Positions 22,252 through 33,904 of a stretch of 64,000 nt of DNA are shown here, in pieces (position 1 is the first letter of the stretch; the number at the start of each line of letters is the position of its first letter). Under the pieces are notes generated by a model, which was not told where the DNA came from, searched no databases, and was given only the letters and a program-made list of their open reading frames with translations. The position numbers and the translations under genes were made by a program. Origin of the DNA: Platycnemis pennipes (Eukaryota; Arthropoda; Insecta; Odonata; Platycnemididae); the NCBI GenBank assembly GCA_933228895.1, contig OW121850.1:30885773-30949772 (forward strand), given 5' to 3'.

Positions 22252-22874
22252 ACTAATCCAAAACTAGTCCTATACGAATTACATAATAAATACAAAATCA
22301 AGTAAATACTACAATTCGCCTACAGAAATGCATCGAATATCACTTCACTCTATAACCAAAACTTAAGATAAACATATTATACGTGAATTACAGCCTATAT
22401 TACAAAAACTAAAAAATATCTAGTTCAACACGAAATGTATATCAATAGTAACTGAATCAATAATATCTCAATTCGAGGCATAACCTCATCACTAAATTCA
22501 GCTCTCCATTCCTACGTACAAAAAAGGTAAAAATCCCACACCTAATTGAAAAATTAATCAGGTTAACTATAGCAAATAAATGTAGTGATTAAAATTGAAT
22601 ACTACAATAGAAACGACATAAACTATGCAACATGTCCTAAAAATTGCTCTTTCAAACTCCGGAAAAAACTGAAGCCTATTAGATAATTATTCTAAATGTA
22701 AATAAACTACAGAAACCAAAAATTACAATTAACTAACCTCACAAAAAAGCGATAATAACCACAATAGGCACAAGGTCTAATTTATCTCATTAAAGGCAAA
22801 GGATATCGGGATTTGCGATAGTCTTTTACTTTTTAGTACTCTTTCTCTCTCGGAGATGGCAGCGCTACGCACTG
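22252..22874. other. upstream region of the nuclease gene
   Basis: AT-rich, no gene recognised. It should contain the nuclease promoter and the internal part of the right subterminal region, now separated from the right TIR by FB-B. Confidence 0.5.
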
Positions 22875-22882
22875 GAACTGTC
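22875..22882. repeat. 8-bp target-site duplication of FB-B, left
   Basis: GAACTGTC precedes the CAAGG terminus and is repeated at 27401-27408. It differs from the FB-A target CTGCAGAT, so the two copies are independent insertions. Confidence 0.95.
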
Positions 22883-23012
22883 CAAGGTCGGTAAATATCA
22901 GGTCGTGTCACGCATTTGTCTAATGTAATCCGCCATTTTGTTTCGACTTCGCGGCGGGAATTCGAATTTCCCATGCAAACAAACGTAGGAAATCGATGCA
23001 AAGAACCACAAT

Positions 23013-24119
23013 TTGCTGTTTTACTATTGGAGACAAATCTATGAAATTTTTACCCTGTATAAAGGATATAAGAGTCTTTTGGAAGCAGTTCTCGCATCAC
23101 ACCTGGAGGTCGTGGGTTCGACTCCAAAAATCTTAGAAATCACAAATCCACCGCGCCAACGTACCATCACCTTAATTACAAGGAACCACGATTTGCTGTT
23201 TTACTATTCAAGACAGGTATATGAATTTTTTACCCTTTATAAAGGATATGATGGCCTTTTGGAAGCAGTTCTCGCATCACACCCTGAGGTCGTGGGTTCG
23301 ACTCCAAAAATCTTAGAAAACTCGCTTCCACCACGCCAACGTACCATCGCCATATTTACAATGAACCACGATTTGCTGTTTTACTATTGGAGACAGATCT
23401 ATGAATTTTTTACCCTGTGTAAAGGATATGATGGCCTTTTGGAAGCAGTTCTTGCATCACACCCTGAGGTCGTTGGTTCGACTCCAAAAATCTTAGAAAA
23501 CGCGCTTCCACCGCGCCAACGTACCATCACCGTATATACAAGGAACCACGATTTGCTGTTTTACTATTCAAGACAGGTATATGAATTTTTTACCCTGTAT
23601 AAAGGATATGAGGATCTTTTGGAAGCAGTTCTCGCATCACACCTGGAGGTCGTTGGTTCGACTCCAAAAATCTTAGAAAACGCGCTTCCACCGCGCCAAC
23701 GTACCATCACCGTATATACAAGGAACCACGATTTGCTGTTTTACTATTCAAGACAGGTATATGAATTTTTTACCCTGTATAAAGGATATGAGGGCCTTTT
23801 GGAAACAGTTCTCGCATCACACCTGGAGGTCGTTGGTTCGACTCCAAAAATCTTAGAAAACGCGCTTCCACCGCGCCAACGTACCATCACCGTATATACA
23901 AGGAACCATGATTTGCTGTTTTACTTTTCAAGACAGGTATATGAATTTTTTACCCTGTATAAAGGATATGAGGGCCTTTTGGAAGCAGTTCTCGCATCAA
24001 ACCCGGAGATCGTGGGTTCGACTCCAAAAATCTTAGAAAACTCGCTTCCACCGCGCCAACGTACCATATTTACAAAGAACCACGAATTGTCTGTTCTACT
24101 ATTGGAGACAGATCTATGA
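23013..24119 (+). repeat. FB-B 6-monomer satellite arm
   Basis: Six 180-bp units, T-arm-like GGTCGT(G/T)GGTTCGACTCC in each, starting near 23108 and spaced exactly 180 bp. One frame is open through all six (368 codons). It is the inverse of 12471-13577. Confidence 0.93.
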
Positions 24120-24129
24120 ATAGTTCACC

Positions 24130-25509
24130 CCGGTGTAACATTCATGGACAAGTCTATAAATATTATACTTATTCTTTTTCTTAAACATTTTTGCTGCAAC
24201 ATTAATTTACTTAAAACATTACACTACCTATGTACACCAGAATGCTGCAATTTGAGTCCTATATGATTGGTGGAACTGTCACATTAACAACCATGGAGTG
24301 CACAGAGTCAGATATAAGGAAAATATTTTAATGCCATGAATGATGGAGGTCATACAAATTATCAGCAATGGCTCCTGAAAATTATTAATGGAATGTAATA
24401 ATCAGTTATATTTGGCAGATAGATGTGTATTGAATCCATCTCCTGAGTTAATGATCTTCAACTGAGCGTGTAAATTTTGATTTATTTATTTTCTTTACTT
24501 TCATGTAACTTTCACTATTTAATTATTACACAAAAATAAGGAAATACAGGCCAAAGTAAATAAACTTTCAAGATACTAAGACAGGATGAGGAATCGAAAA
24601 GAGGCATCATTTATTGCACTCAGTACTTACCATGATAATGCCTTCAACATCTAATCAAGGTAGTTAACATTTCGTTTGATTGGAATATTACGAATTAGCA
24701 CTGAATATTTCCTGCAAAAAAATCCGAGAAGGAAAAGGATATTTTAATCATAAAATAATATTGATTGACTTCATTCCAAAATTACAATCAATGTACTTCA
24801 TTACATGACACCTTTATGGTTTAGTTTCAACTGGTTTGCTCATTCGCATACAGTGAAACTCACTTCATCCAACGCTGGTAAGTCATCTGCAACTTTTCAA
24901 CCACTCTTAAACATTCCCTTAGCACGCCTTCCACTTCTATTAATTTCAATCAACTTTCTGCATATGGTGACAGGTTGAAACATACAGAGTTGACTAGGGT
25001 CATATTCTGTAAATGAATGCAACTAGTTACAGTTGGAAGATCAGGAACTGCAAATACCATACTCATGTAATCGACTAAATGATCTTACATGCTCCTCCAT
25101 TACTGGTGGCCTCGAAATAACAATGAATGGCATGGCTTACGCAAACTCATTTCACACAACTCCACCTACTCATCTGCTCCTTTTCTTACACTCTTAAACA
25201 TTCCTTGAGCATGCCTACCACATCCATTGATTTCAATCAAAATTCTGTATATGGTGACATGTTTGAAGATGATGAATTGCCAGGGGCCGTATTCTGTAAA
25301 CGAAAACCAACTAGTCAGAGTTGGAACAGCAGGATCTGCAAATGACTTACTCATGTTATTGGCTGAATGAACTTACATGCCCCTCCACTACTGGTTGCCT
25401 CGAAATATCAGTAAATGATATGGTTTCCTCTAAGTTTCACTCCATCGCAATCACGGAAATCCACTTCAACCAATTACTAACTCATCTGCTCCTTCTGGTA
25501 CCTATCTTC
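24130..25509. other. FB-B central region
   Basis: Inverse of 11081-12460, including the degenerate ~300-bp direct repeat (here 24,870-25,491). No recognisable gene. Confidence 0.75.
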
Positions 25510-27267
25510 TCCTGGTTCACTGTAAATATGGCGATGGTACGTTGGCGCGGTGGATGTGTGATTTCTAAGATTTTTGGAGTCGAACTCACGACCTCCAGGT
25601 GTGATGCAAGAACTGCTTCCAAAAGGCCCTCATATCCTTTATACAGGGTAAAAAATTCATAGATCTGTCTCCAATAGTAAAACAGGAAATCGTGGTTCAT
25701 TGTAAATATGGCGATGGTACGTTGGCGCGGTGGATGTGTAATTTCTAAGATTTTTTGAGTCGAACCCACGACCTCCGGGTGTGATTCGAGAACTGCTTCC
25801 AAAAGATCCTCATATCCTTTATACAGGGTAAAAAATTCATAGATCTGTCTCCAATAGTAAAACTGCAAATCGTGGTTCATTGTAAATATGGCGATGGTAC
25901 GTTGGCGCGGTGGATGTGTAATTTCTAAGATTTTTTGAGTCGAACCCACGACCTCCGGGTGTGATGCGAGAACTGCTTCCAAAAGATCCTCATATCCTTT
26001 ATACAGGGTAAAAAATTCATAGATCTGTCTCCGATAGTAAAACTGCAAATCGTGGTTCATTGTAAATATGGCGATGGTACGTTGGTGCGGTGGATGTGTA
26101 ATTTCTAAGATTTTTGGAGTCGAACCCACGACCTACGGGTGTGATGCGAGAACTGCTTCCAAAAGATCCTCATATCCTTTATACAGGGTAAAAAATTCAT
26201 AGCTCTGTCTCCAATAGTAAAACAGCAAATCGTGGTTCATTGTAAATAAGGCGCGGTGGATGTATAATTTCTAAGATTTTTTAAGTCGAACCCACGACCT
26301 CCGGGTGTGATGCGAGAACTGCTTCCAAAAGATCCTCATATCCTTTATACAGGGTAAAAAATTCATAGATCTGTCTATAATAGTAAAACAAGAAATCGTG
26401 GTTCATTGTAAATATGGCGATGGTACGTTGGCACGGTGGAAGCGACTTTTCTAAGATTTTTGGAGTCGAACCCATGACCTCCGGGTGTGATGCGAGAACT
26501 GCTTCCAAAAGATCCTCATATCCTTTACACAGGGTAAAAAATTCATAGATCTGTCTCCAATAGTAAAACAGCAAATCGTGGTTCATTGTAAATATGGCGC
26601 GGTGGATGTGTAATTTCTAAGATTTTTGGAGTCGAACCCACGACCTCAGGGTGTGATGCGAGAACTGCTTCCAAAAGGCCCTCATATCCTTTATACAGGG
26701 TAAAAAATTCATAGATCTGTCTATAATAGTAAAACAGCAAATCGTGGTTCATTGTAAATATGGCGCGGTGGATGTGTAATTTCTAAGATTTTTGGAGTCG
26801 AACCCACGACCTCCGGGTGTGATGCGAGAACTGCTTCCAAAAGGCCCTTATATCCTTTATACAGGGTAAAAAATTCATAGATCTGTCTATAATAGTAAAA
26901 CAAGAAATCGTGGTTCATTGTAAATATGGCGATGGTACGTTGGCACGGTGGAAGCGAGTTTTCTAAGATTTTTGGAGTCGAACCCACGACCTCAGGGTGT
27001 GATGCGAGAACTGCTTCCAAAAGGCCATCATATCCTTTATACAGGGTAAAAAATTCATATACCTGTCGTGAATAGTAAAACAGCAAATCGTGGTTCCTTG
27101 TAATTAAGGTGATGGTACGTTGGCGCGGTGGATGTGTGATTTCTAAGATTTTTGGAGTCGAACCCACGACCTCCAGGTGTGATGCGAGAACTGCTTCCAA
27201 AAGGCCCTTATTTCCCTTATACAGGGTAAAAATTTCATATATTTGTCTCCAATAGTAAAACAGCAAA
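25510..27267 (-). repeat. FB-B 10-monomer satellite arm
   Basis: Inverse of 9323-11080, with the same mix of seven 180-bp and three 166-bp spacings and the same variant units, such as the TTAAGTCGAAC unit near 26281. The shared variants show that both copies descend from one source with this exact array. Confidence 0.93.
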
Positions 27268-27400
27268 TTGTGGTACTTTGCATCGATTACCTACGTTTGT
27301 TTGCATGTGAAATTCGAATTCCCGCCGTTCCTCCGAAACAAAATGGCTAAATCAAGGTGCATCATGGGATCGTGTCACGACCTGATATACACGGACCTTG

Positions 27401-27408
27401 GAACTGTC
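27401..27408. repeat. 8-bp target-site duplication of FB-B, right
   Basis: GAACTGTC, identical to 22875-22882, resumes the Harbinger sequence, which continues to its right TIR about 90 bp further on. Confidence 0.95.
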
Positions 27409-27506
27409 CGGATTCATTCGTCCTCGAGGAAGATCCTTGTTACCTTGCGACCTCTCCTTGTCATCCCTCCTTGAGTCCTTGCGTCCTTCCGAATTCGGAC
27501 GCAGCT
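27401..27506 (-). repeat. Harbinger right subterminal region and TIR
   Basis: Ends GAATTCGGACGCAGCT, the exact inverse of 16467-16482, followed by ATA. CGTCC, CTCGAGGA and TCCTTG words mirror the composition of the left end. Confidence 0.85.
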
Positions 27507-27509
27507 ATA

Positions 27510-28707
27510 GGCTCTTAGTAGCCACACCATTTTTAGTACTCATCCTCGAGAACTCCAGGGACTATGTATTACAATGGTAAATTCAAGCGGAGGATGTTTC
27601 CAATGCCTTGCATCGCAAACTATATTTCTATTATGTCAGCGGCAAGGCTGTCGCAGTTGGGAATTTGTGAGCTTTTTCAAAAGAATATAAAATTTACTTT
27701 AAAATTTCCCATGCATTCAGATTCATCAGTCCAAAACATTTGAGCTTAATAAATACATTTTTGGTGAGGCACAAATCGCAATTAACGAATTATATTTTCT
27801 TTGATGATGGAATTCGCACAATTAACACACTTTATTATGCAAGTAGAGTGACGAGCAACACATTTCCGAATATTCAGAATACACATAAAATGCTCTTATC
27901 TAAAACATAGCTCTTAAAAAATCGGTCAAACTCCTCACGTTTTTCCCAGCAATTGTACATTTTTGCTATTTGTTTTGTTTCCATTATTCATGATAGGAAA
28001 AAATTTGTATTTCCACAGTTATTTATTTCACACTGCTACTACCATGGTTTTGAAAGTTAACGTCATCTTCAGGTCCTGATGATGACGTTAACCGTCAATT
28101 TTCATCAGAGTGGCGTCAGTTTATCTTTCTTTGGCTACGCAGGGAGATATGAATGCATTTGATTCATATGGGTCTAAATTACTTTCCTTGAATATGGTTG
28201 AATAAAAATGCTTGTTTGCGTGTTTACGCACTTTTCTCTGTTCCTTTGACGAATTTTAAAAATGCATTACATCGTTCATCATATTATACAAAGTTTTACC
28301 ACTTAAAAAAATCAATTTAATGCATTCAAGAATCGCCAGTAGAAAGCCCGTTTGCCCATGGCTACCAAGATGACCACTGGCTCCCCAAATCAGCTGTAAT
28401 GCCTCCTCCAATACAGTCTAACCTTATTTTTGTAGACTCTTTTTTTCTACTAACAATTATTCTTTATTTTCCGTTTTTTATTTAAAATATCTCCAGGGTG
28501 ACATTTTTTCATAAAGCATTTTTCTAAAAGATTTTCGTTTAACTTAAATTATAAACAAACAATGTGTTATAACGTTAACTGAGTACGTTATCAGGTAAAG
28601 AAATCGTCTCTAATGGTATCTTATGCTATATACCTTGTATTAGTTCAAAAAAATTAAAATAAGTTATGTTAAATACGCATAAGTATTATCATAAGTGGTC
28701 AACAATC
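27510..28707. other. anonymous AT-rich DNA with one palindrome
   Basis: No gene recognised. A perfect 12-bp inverted repeat, GTTAACGTCATC...GATGACGTTAAC, lies at about 28056-28092 beside CTTCAGGTCCTGATGA. It is reminiscent of Penelope-like element ends, but too little is left to be sure. Confidence 0.4.
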
Positions 28708-28866
28708 CTAGGAATGGTTTGACGCAGCTTTCCACTCAATTCTTTTATCGGCCAACCTTTTTATTGTGATGTAATTATTCTCTTTTAGATCCCTCACTAC
28801 CTGTTCCATGTATTTCATACGAGGACTGCCTTTTCCAATCTTCCCATTCACTTTTCCCTCGACGAG
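28708..28866 (-). pseudogene. C-terminal fragment of a LINE endonuclease/reverse transcriptase
   Basis: The - strand frame reads LVEGKVNGKIGKGSPRMKYM then ...YITIKRLADKRIEWKAAS and a stop at 28710-28708. This matches the 'G.RGRGRPR..W.D.V...RLA.DR..WR' tail common to many arthropod and vertebrate LINE polyproteins. Only about 50 codons remain. It does not overlap in type with the LINE ends at 4.1 and 38 kb. Confidence 0.75.
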
Positions 28867-29979
28867 CGAAAACTGAATGTATAAGTATGTATGGTGACAA
28901 TTAGCGTCGTCTAAAATGCGTTAAGTCCAAGAGAATTGCTGAATGAGAAACATGGAATTTTACTCTCCCACAATAAGTTACCTTTAAGTATGAATAGCCC
29001 AGTATAATTTGCGCAGTCCTCTTCCTATATACAGTGTCGTTTATGAAAATCGTGATGGTGAACATAATTGCCTCTTGAAACTTTCTGAACGCCATTGGCA
29101 TGGAATGTGCCTTGCGCTCGGAGTATTTTGAAGTCCTACCAATGCAATATCCTGGTGGAACTAAACTAGGCCAGCGTTGATGGTCCTACACTGTGAATGA
29201 ATAGCTCTATGTAGTTGAAATACTTATTTGAGGCAGAATTGAAGTTTTGTCCTTATTTTTAGTCCATTTATATTACTTCATTGAAGTTGAAAAGTAATAC
29301 GCTTTAAAATTGTCGGGAAAAACAACCTCATACTCAATCCAGAAGAAGGAGTGAGGGAGGGAGATAAGACTGCTCGATCCTCAATCTGAAAACGGAAATG
29401 CGTACTTTGGAACATGACAAGGGACTTAGGGAAAGGTCCCACTAAAGGGAGGCACAAGAGGGCCATTTACCTCGGGCCAGAGTGATCAAGGAGATGAAAT
29501 TTGTTGACTCACTCACGTAGTTTTTGAAAATTTCTATCCTCACATAAGCACCCCCCGGTGTGCCAACGGACTAGGATCAAGCTTATCTCTGTGGGAACGT
29601 TTTTGAACTAAGGGTGCCATCTTTCACGCCGTAGTTAAGATATTGTGTAGAGAAATAAGCAGAAAATTGGAGAAGAGAACTTGTCAATTTCTATCCCTAT
29701 ATTATTTTAAGTATCGCATAGGTAAGGAGGTGGTGATAATGTAGCAGGAGGGAAGCTATGGTCAGAAGGTACTGGTATATTTAGTCAATTTTGAGGTACC
29801 GTTGGATAGAACTGACTGGGTATAGTTAGTCAAGGCATTTCCTAGCATAGGGAAGGATGGGGATGATATGAGACTGGCCCGAAATCAAAGTTTGGCTCAG
29901 GCCTGTAGTGAAGGCGTTGACGGAGAATTAATGTGAGCGGAGTCAGAGGTTCACGTTATCACCAGAGCTCTTAATCATT

Positions 29980-30350
29980 ACGTTATTATTAGGGTCTATT
30001 TTTTGGTACTGAGAGGTGAAAATCAAGGAGAGAAGATACGAATTTTCCTGCGGCTATTTGAGATGTGGGTGCGAATGAGAATGAAATAAAATTGATGGTG
30101 AAGGAGTGAAATAGATGGTGAAGGAGTATACCAACAAGAAAGTTATGAGCAATGTGGGGGAGGCGAGAGAGTTGCTAGCGGTAATTAGGAAGAAGCAAGT
30201 TAATTGGATTGAGTTGATGATTTGCAGCAGGGGAATTTTGAAGCCCATGACGGAGAGGAGAATGTTGGCCGAGTAGAGAAGATTTAGGGAGAGAAATGAG
30301 TTACTGGCTAGAACGGAAAGAAGTAGGAAGTTTGTGGTACTAGGCAGAGA
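29980..30350. repeat. purine-rich low-complexity block
   Basis: The + strand is strongly A/G-biased with GGAGAGGAGAA- and GTGAAGGAG-type words. It resembles the blocks at 470-720 and 47,030-47,260 in composition, not in precise sequence. Confidence 0.45.
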
Positions 30351-30599
30351 TTAAGTGAAATAGATTGGTTTATCCGGGTACAAGGTTAATTTTATTTCGT
30401 CTTTGGCATATAAGCCTACAGTTATTGGCGGAACTCCTAATATAATATACGTAACTGCAATCCTAAATTCCACTTTATTCTTCTTTCACATTCCTATTGA
30501 ACGATGAGAGGTTCATGCTTGAAGTAAATGAAAAACTATTATCGGAGAATATCAAAGTGAGGATGATCTCGCTGTTTCTAGAGTCACTGGAGGTACAAG

Positions 30600-30672
30600 T
30601 TGGAGTATTGGTTAGAGAAGAGTCAGGATTTGAACCTGGGTGTAGAGGATTCGGGTTTGAATCACGTCAGCA
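30600..30672 (+). repeat. degenerate tRNA-like (SINE head) sequence
   Basis: TTGGTTAGAGAAG resembles an A box, CAGGATTTGAACCTG an anticodon-arm hairpin, and TCGGGTTTGAATC a T-arm/B box, in tRNA order. The structure is imperfect and no discriminator/acceptor pairing is visible, so a SINE or tRNA pseudogene is more likely than a working tRNA. Confidence 0.4.
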
Positions 30673-31367
30673 GAAGATATTTTTCACTAGTAAACCGGCC
30701 CTAACTTGAGTTATATGTGGAGAGATTTCGAGTTCAGTACTCCATCCGTCGGATGGGACGTAAAGTCGTGGTCCCCTTGGTGCCTTTCGTTAAGACTGAG
30801 CTTGTGTTGACGCTAGGTTTCCACTCTTCCTCCTCCATAGTATTAGACATACAGACTAGGTATTGACTTGAAAATCATTGATGGATAGATTCGCTTGTAT
30901 CCGATATCATTTCCATGTGCTCGACGAGCACATTAATATCTTTCGTAACACGCCACCTGGATTTGCACTCAAGGGGAGGTCGGAGGTATTTGAGAGGGAT
31001 ACGAATTGCTGGAGCTCATTAGGTTGCCACACACCTCACATTGCCCGAGGAACATCACACTTTTCACCTCGGCAATTCCTTTTACCTTCACCCGTCACCT
31101 CCCAACCGTTCCACCCCTGGGAATTATGACGGGCAGCGAAGCAGCGAATCGCACCAGGGGGCTAATAGTTTGCTACCTCTGTGGCCCGGAAGGGTGAAAG
31201 GGGGTGATTCTCAGAACCCCTCGTATTCGTATTTTCAACTCCGCTGCTTCGGTAATGAACCAATCCTAATTCGAGGACGTAGAACGGAAGAGGAACGGGC
31301 CCAGAGGAATACATGTGGGAGGGGAGCGCTGGTGACGAACGGAAAGGCTTTGCGAGGAGAGGTGGAT

Positions 31368-31402
31368 GGGGGGGGGGGACGAAGGAGGAGGGGGCGAGGG
31401 GA
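31368..31402 (+). other. G-rich run, possible G-quadruplex
   Basis: A run of 11 G followed by GGAGGA, GGGGG and GGGG on the + strand, within a GC-rich patch. Such sequence can fold into a quadruplex; no function is inferred. Confidence 0.5.
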
Positions 31403-32989
31403 GATGGAGTGGTGAAGGGAGAACGAATCCCCCACTTATTTCCTGTCCCGGGGACATCATATTTTGTTTTGAATTCCCCCTCTCGTATTTCGGTGAAAAA
31501 TCTGTAAAGCGAGCGTGGCCTGATGGGAAGGAAACCAACCATTGATGGATTAGGTATTCGGTGTTTGAGTGGCGCAGATTGGAGATTCCAAAAAGGGTGT
31601 AAAATCAAAATTTGAATTTAAAATTTCCCTTAATTGATTTTCCACCAGCGAGTTGATGTTATATAATGATTTCGCCAGATTTACTTTAATTTTCATCGCT
31701 ATCATATGACCTATCTTTGAGTTTTTGCTCCTCTCTCTGCCGATATAAATAACCAAGTTGCCATTTAAACATTGATTCTCGGAATTAAATTTATTTATGA
31801 TTTGGAGTAATTGATTTTATGCACATATTTTTCAATTTATTGCTTGATTTTTTTAATAAATTGTAATTATTATTTTTTTACTGCTTTATTTTGACACTGT
31901 ATACTTTCCCCACATTTTTTTTAGATGTTTGGTACAACTCACTTAATTTTGGATCTATTTTACCATTTCATCAATTTATATCACTTTTCAGAACTTGACA
32001 TATTCATTGATTATGTGCTATTGCTTATATTCTCTCCGAGGAAAAATTGATAGCCAAAGTGTTTTTTTTATTTCAGCTTACTTGAAGCCAAGCTGTTTTC
32101 CATTTAAATATTCTCCCTCGCCTGCTTTGGTGCTTGGCCTGTCGTAATCTGATGATTCTTAAATTTTCAGCAAGAGGGCATAGGGGATAATGATCGTTCA
32201 ATATTCGCCCTTGGAAAGCATCTTTGGAGATAAACATGTGTACGTAAGCGTGCGTGTATAAGAAAACTTCCATTGCTGACTTCTCATCAGTAATTTTCTT
32301 CTGATTCGAGAGTTTAATTAAAAAAATTCTCAACTCTATTGAATATAAGGTGTTACTTGGAAGCTTTGGTAAAATTTTAGTCAGTATTTCCATTAGCAGT
32401 AAGTCATACAAAAATTAGTCTGAACAGTGACCTGTGAGCTGTTACGGCTTTGTAACAGCGGTTTGAATTCGCGCATGCGTTTTATCCAAGGTTCCGATCG
32501 AAAGAAGCGGGAGATACCTAGCTGGAATTGAACCGAGCGCATTGTCTCTGTCCATTCTTTCGGGTTGGAAACCCTTTTAGCAACCTTTCCCGATGGATCG
32601 CTTTCCATTCCTCTTCTCTCTTAATCACCAGCCATTTTACTCTGTAATAGGAGTAATGGCGGCACTTGAAAAGCCTCCTTTGCGTCCCTTCTGAGTAAAT
32701 GGGGGAAGGTTGCCTATGGTGTTAGCTCTGTAGAATTTTATTAGCGTGTTTTGATCTCCCTCCTCATCACGCGTCGTCACGATATCTTTACTCTCCCTCT
32801 CATGACGTACTATTGTATGTAGTGTGAATATTATCCCATTCTGAATAAATCATCGGCTGGGTATGGCTGTTGGAGTCAAGACTTTCAGGCCTAGATCCCG
32901 GCATCGGCAAAAATAACTCGGTGCTCTCCCCGATTGCTTGTTTAGAGGTAAGCCTTTAGAGGTAAGAACTCCTTTCTTCGAATGGGAGT

Positions 32990-33060
32990 GAAGCAGTGAA
33001 CTCCTTGGTCATATCACTGGCCTGATAACCAAAGGGTCGTGAGTTTGAATCCATACGGAA
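32990..33060 (+). repeat. tRNA-derived SINE head
   Basis: AGCAGTGAACTCCTTGGTCA followed by GGCCTGATAACC and AGGGTCGTGAGTTTGAATCC has tRNA-like order with a B-box-like end. The 96-bp repeat unit (33091-33186) begins about 30 bp downstream and may be this SINE's body. Confidence 0.5.
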
Positions 33061-33090
33061 GCATGGATGTTGTATTATATTTTTTAAACT

Positions 33091-33186
33091 AAGCTAAATA
33101 GTAAGTTAGATTATACGGTGCGATATAGCCTTTGCAGTTGGAGCATTTAGAAACCTAATGAACAGTCCTTTCGATTATCGCACAGC
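33091..33186 (+). repeat. 96-bp dispersed repeat, copy 1
   Basis: Shares its full length with 33809-33904: AAGCT.AAA.AGTAAGTTA, ACGGTGCGATATAGCC, GGAGCATTTAGAAACCTAAT and TATCGCACAGC. GTGCGATA near its start and TATCGCAC at its end form a short inverted repeat. Confidence 0.85.
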
Positions 33187-33808
33187 GTAAATAATACTAT
33201 ATCAATATTTTAAGTTTGGATTCTACAAGTTAAACAAATGACTGGGAGCAATTTCTCAATTATTCTCAATTAAAAAATCCTCCAGCATTGGATATATATC
33301 ATGGTAAGGTTTTCTCGCAAAATATAGACATGAATAATCAACAACACCACCATCTCGCTTGCCAAATCAGCAAGACATATGACTCATATTTGCCCATGCT
33401 TGATGTAGTTGGACGTAAAATCAATTTATTCAATGGTACCATCTTAATTGCCCCTTGTAATTCCGGATCATTCTCGTTACGACGGACCTCCAACTGCTAC
33501 GACAGAGGTTCCCTACCCTACTATCCCTGGTTAATTTTAAATTATTATTTAGAGATGAAGATGGACGATGCAAGGTTAAATTGAAAGCGTTAAACAACGG
33601 TAGGAATCAAGTAAGCTAATGAATGAATCACAGTTCGAGTTAACTCTATCTACTCACTCCTAGTGGCATCGTAATTTATGTAACTTTTAATGTATTTTCT
33701 CGTCGGTAAACCACTTGACATATTTCAGCCGGTTTATAATTAATTGTGATATATATTTTTATTGTCTCCCAAGTAATACATCATAATTATGATTGAAATT
33801 TTTATATT
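33187..33808. other. anonymous DNA between the 96-bp repeats
   Basis: No gene recognised. A 98-codon + frame from 33288 has no identifiable domain. Confidence 0.4.
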
Positions 33809-33904
33809 AAGCTTAAAAGTAAGTTAAATTATACGGTGCGATATAGCCTTCGCAGTTGGAGCATTTAGAAACCTAATAAACAGTCCTTTCGAATATCGCA
33901 CAGC
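33809..33904 (+). repeat. 96-bp dispersed repeat, copy 2
   Basis: Direct repeat of 33091-33186, same length, with a handful of substitutions. There is no tRNA-like head in front of it. Confidence 0.85.

Larger units (their letters stand above)
22883..27400. mobile_element. FB-B: second foldback element, inverted relative to FB-A
   Basis: Same 4,518-bp length, TIRs, array sizes and centre as FB-A, read in reverse: 6-monomer array first, centre, then the 10-monomer array. In the compared translations the 6-monomer arrays differ at one residue (F versus C) and the outer part of the 10-monomer arrays at one residue (D versus K). The remaining array and centre frames are identical, so the copies are very young or homogenised. 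It is inserted in the Harbinger element, between the nuclease gene and the right TIR, and so postdates it. Confidence 0.93.
16467..27506. mobile_element. PIF/Harbinger DNA transposon interrupted by FB-B
   Basis: The element starts AGCTGCGTCCGAATTC (16467-16482) and ends with its exact inverse GAATTCGGACGCAGCT (27491-27506), flanked by ATA. It carries both proteins typical of the superfamily, arranged convergently: a SANT/Myb-like protein (16793-19195, +) and a DDE nuclease (22251-20792, -). Subterminal regions are rich in GGACG/CGTCC words. It measures 11,040 bp, or about 6.5 kb without FB-B and its extra target copy. The SANT-gene intron has also taken up reverse-transcriptase fragments. A single frameshift in the nuclease suggests recent inactivation, or possibly a sequencing error. 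Confidence 0.88.
28870..33000. other. anonymous DNA
   Basis: No gene recognised. It contains a purine-rich block at about 29,980-30,350, a tRNA-like piece at 30600-30672 and a G-rich run at 31368-31402. Open frames in the GC-richer 31.0-31.6 kb patch are low-complexity and exist on both strands. Confidence 0.45.

Noticed and set aside
9190..27400. The whole 18-kb palindrome as one giant transposon with 4.5-kb TIRs enclosing the Harbinger genes
   Set aside because: Each arm has its own TIRs and its own, different 8-bp target duplication, and the Harbinger TIRs lie at 16467 and 27506, so the structure is nested insertions.
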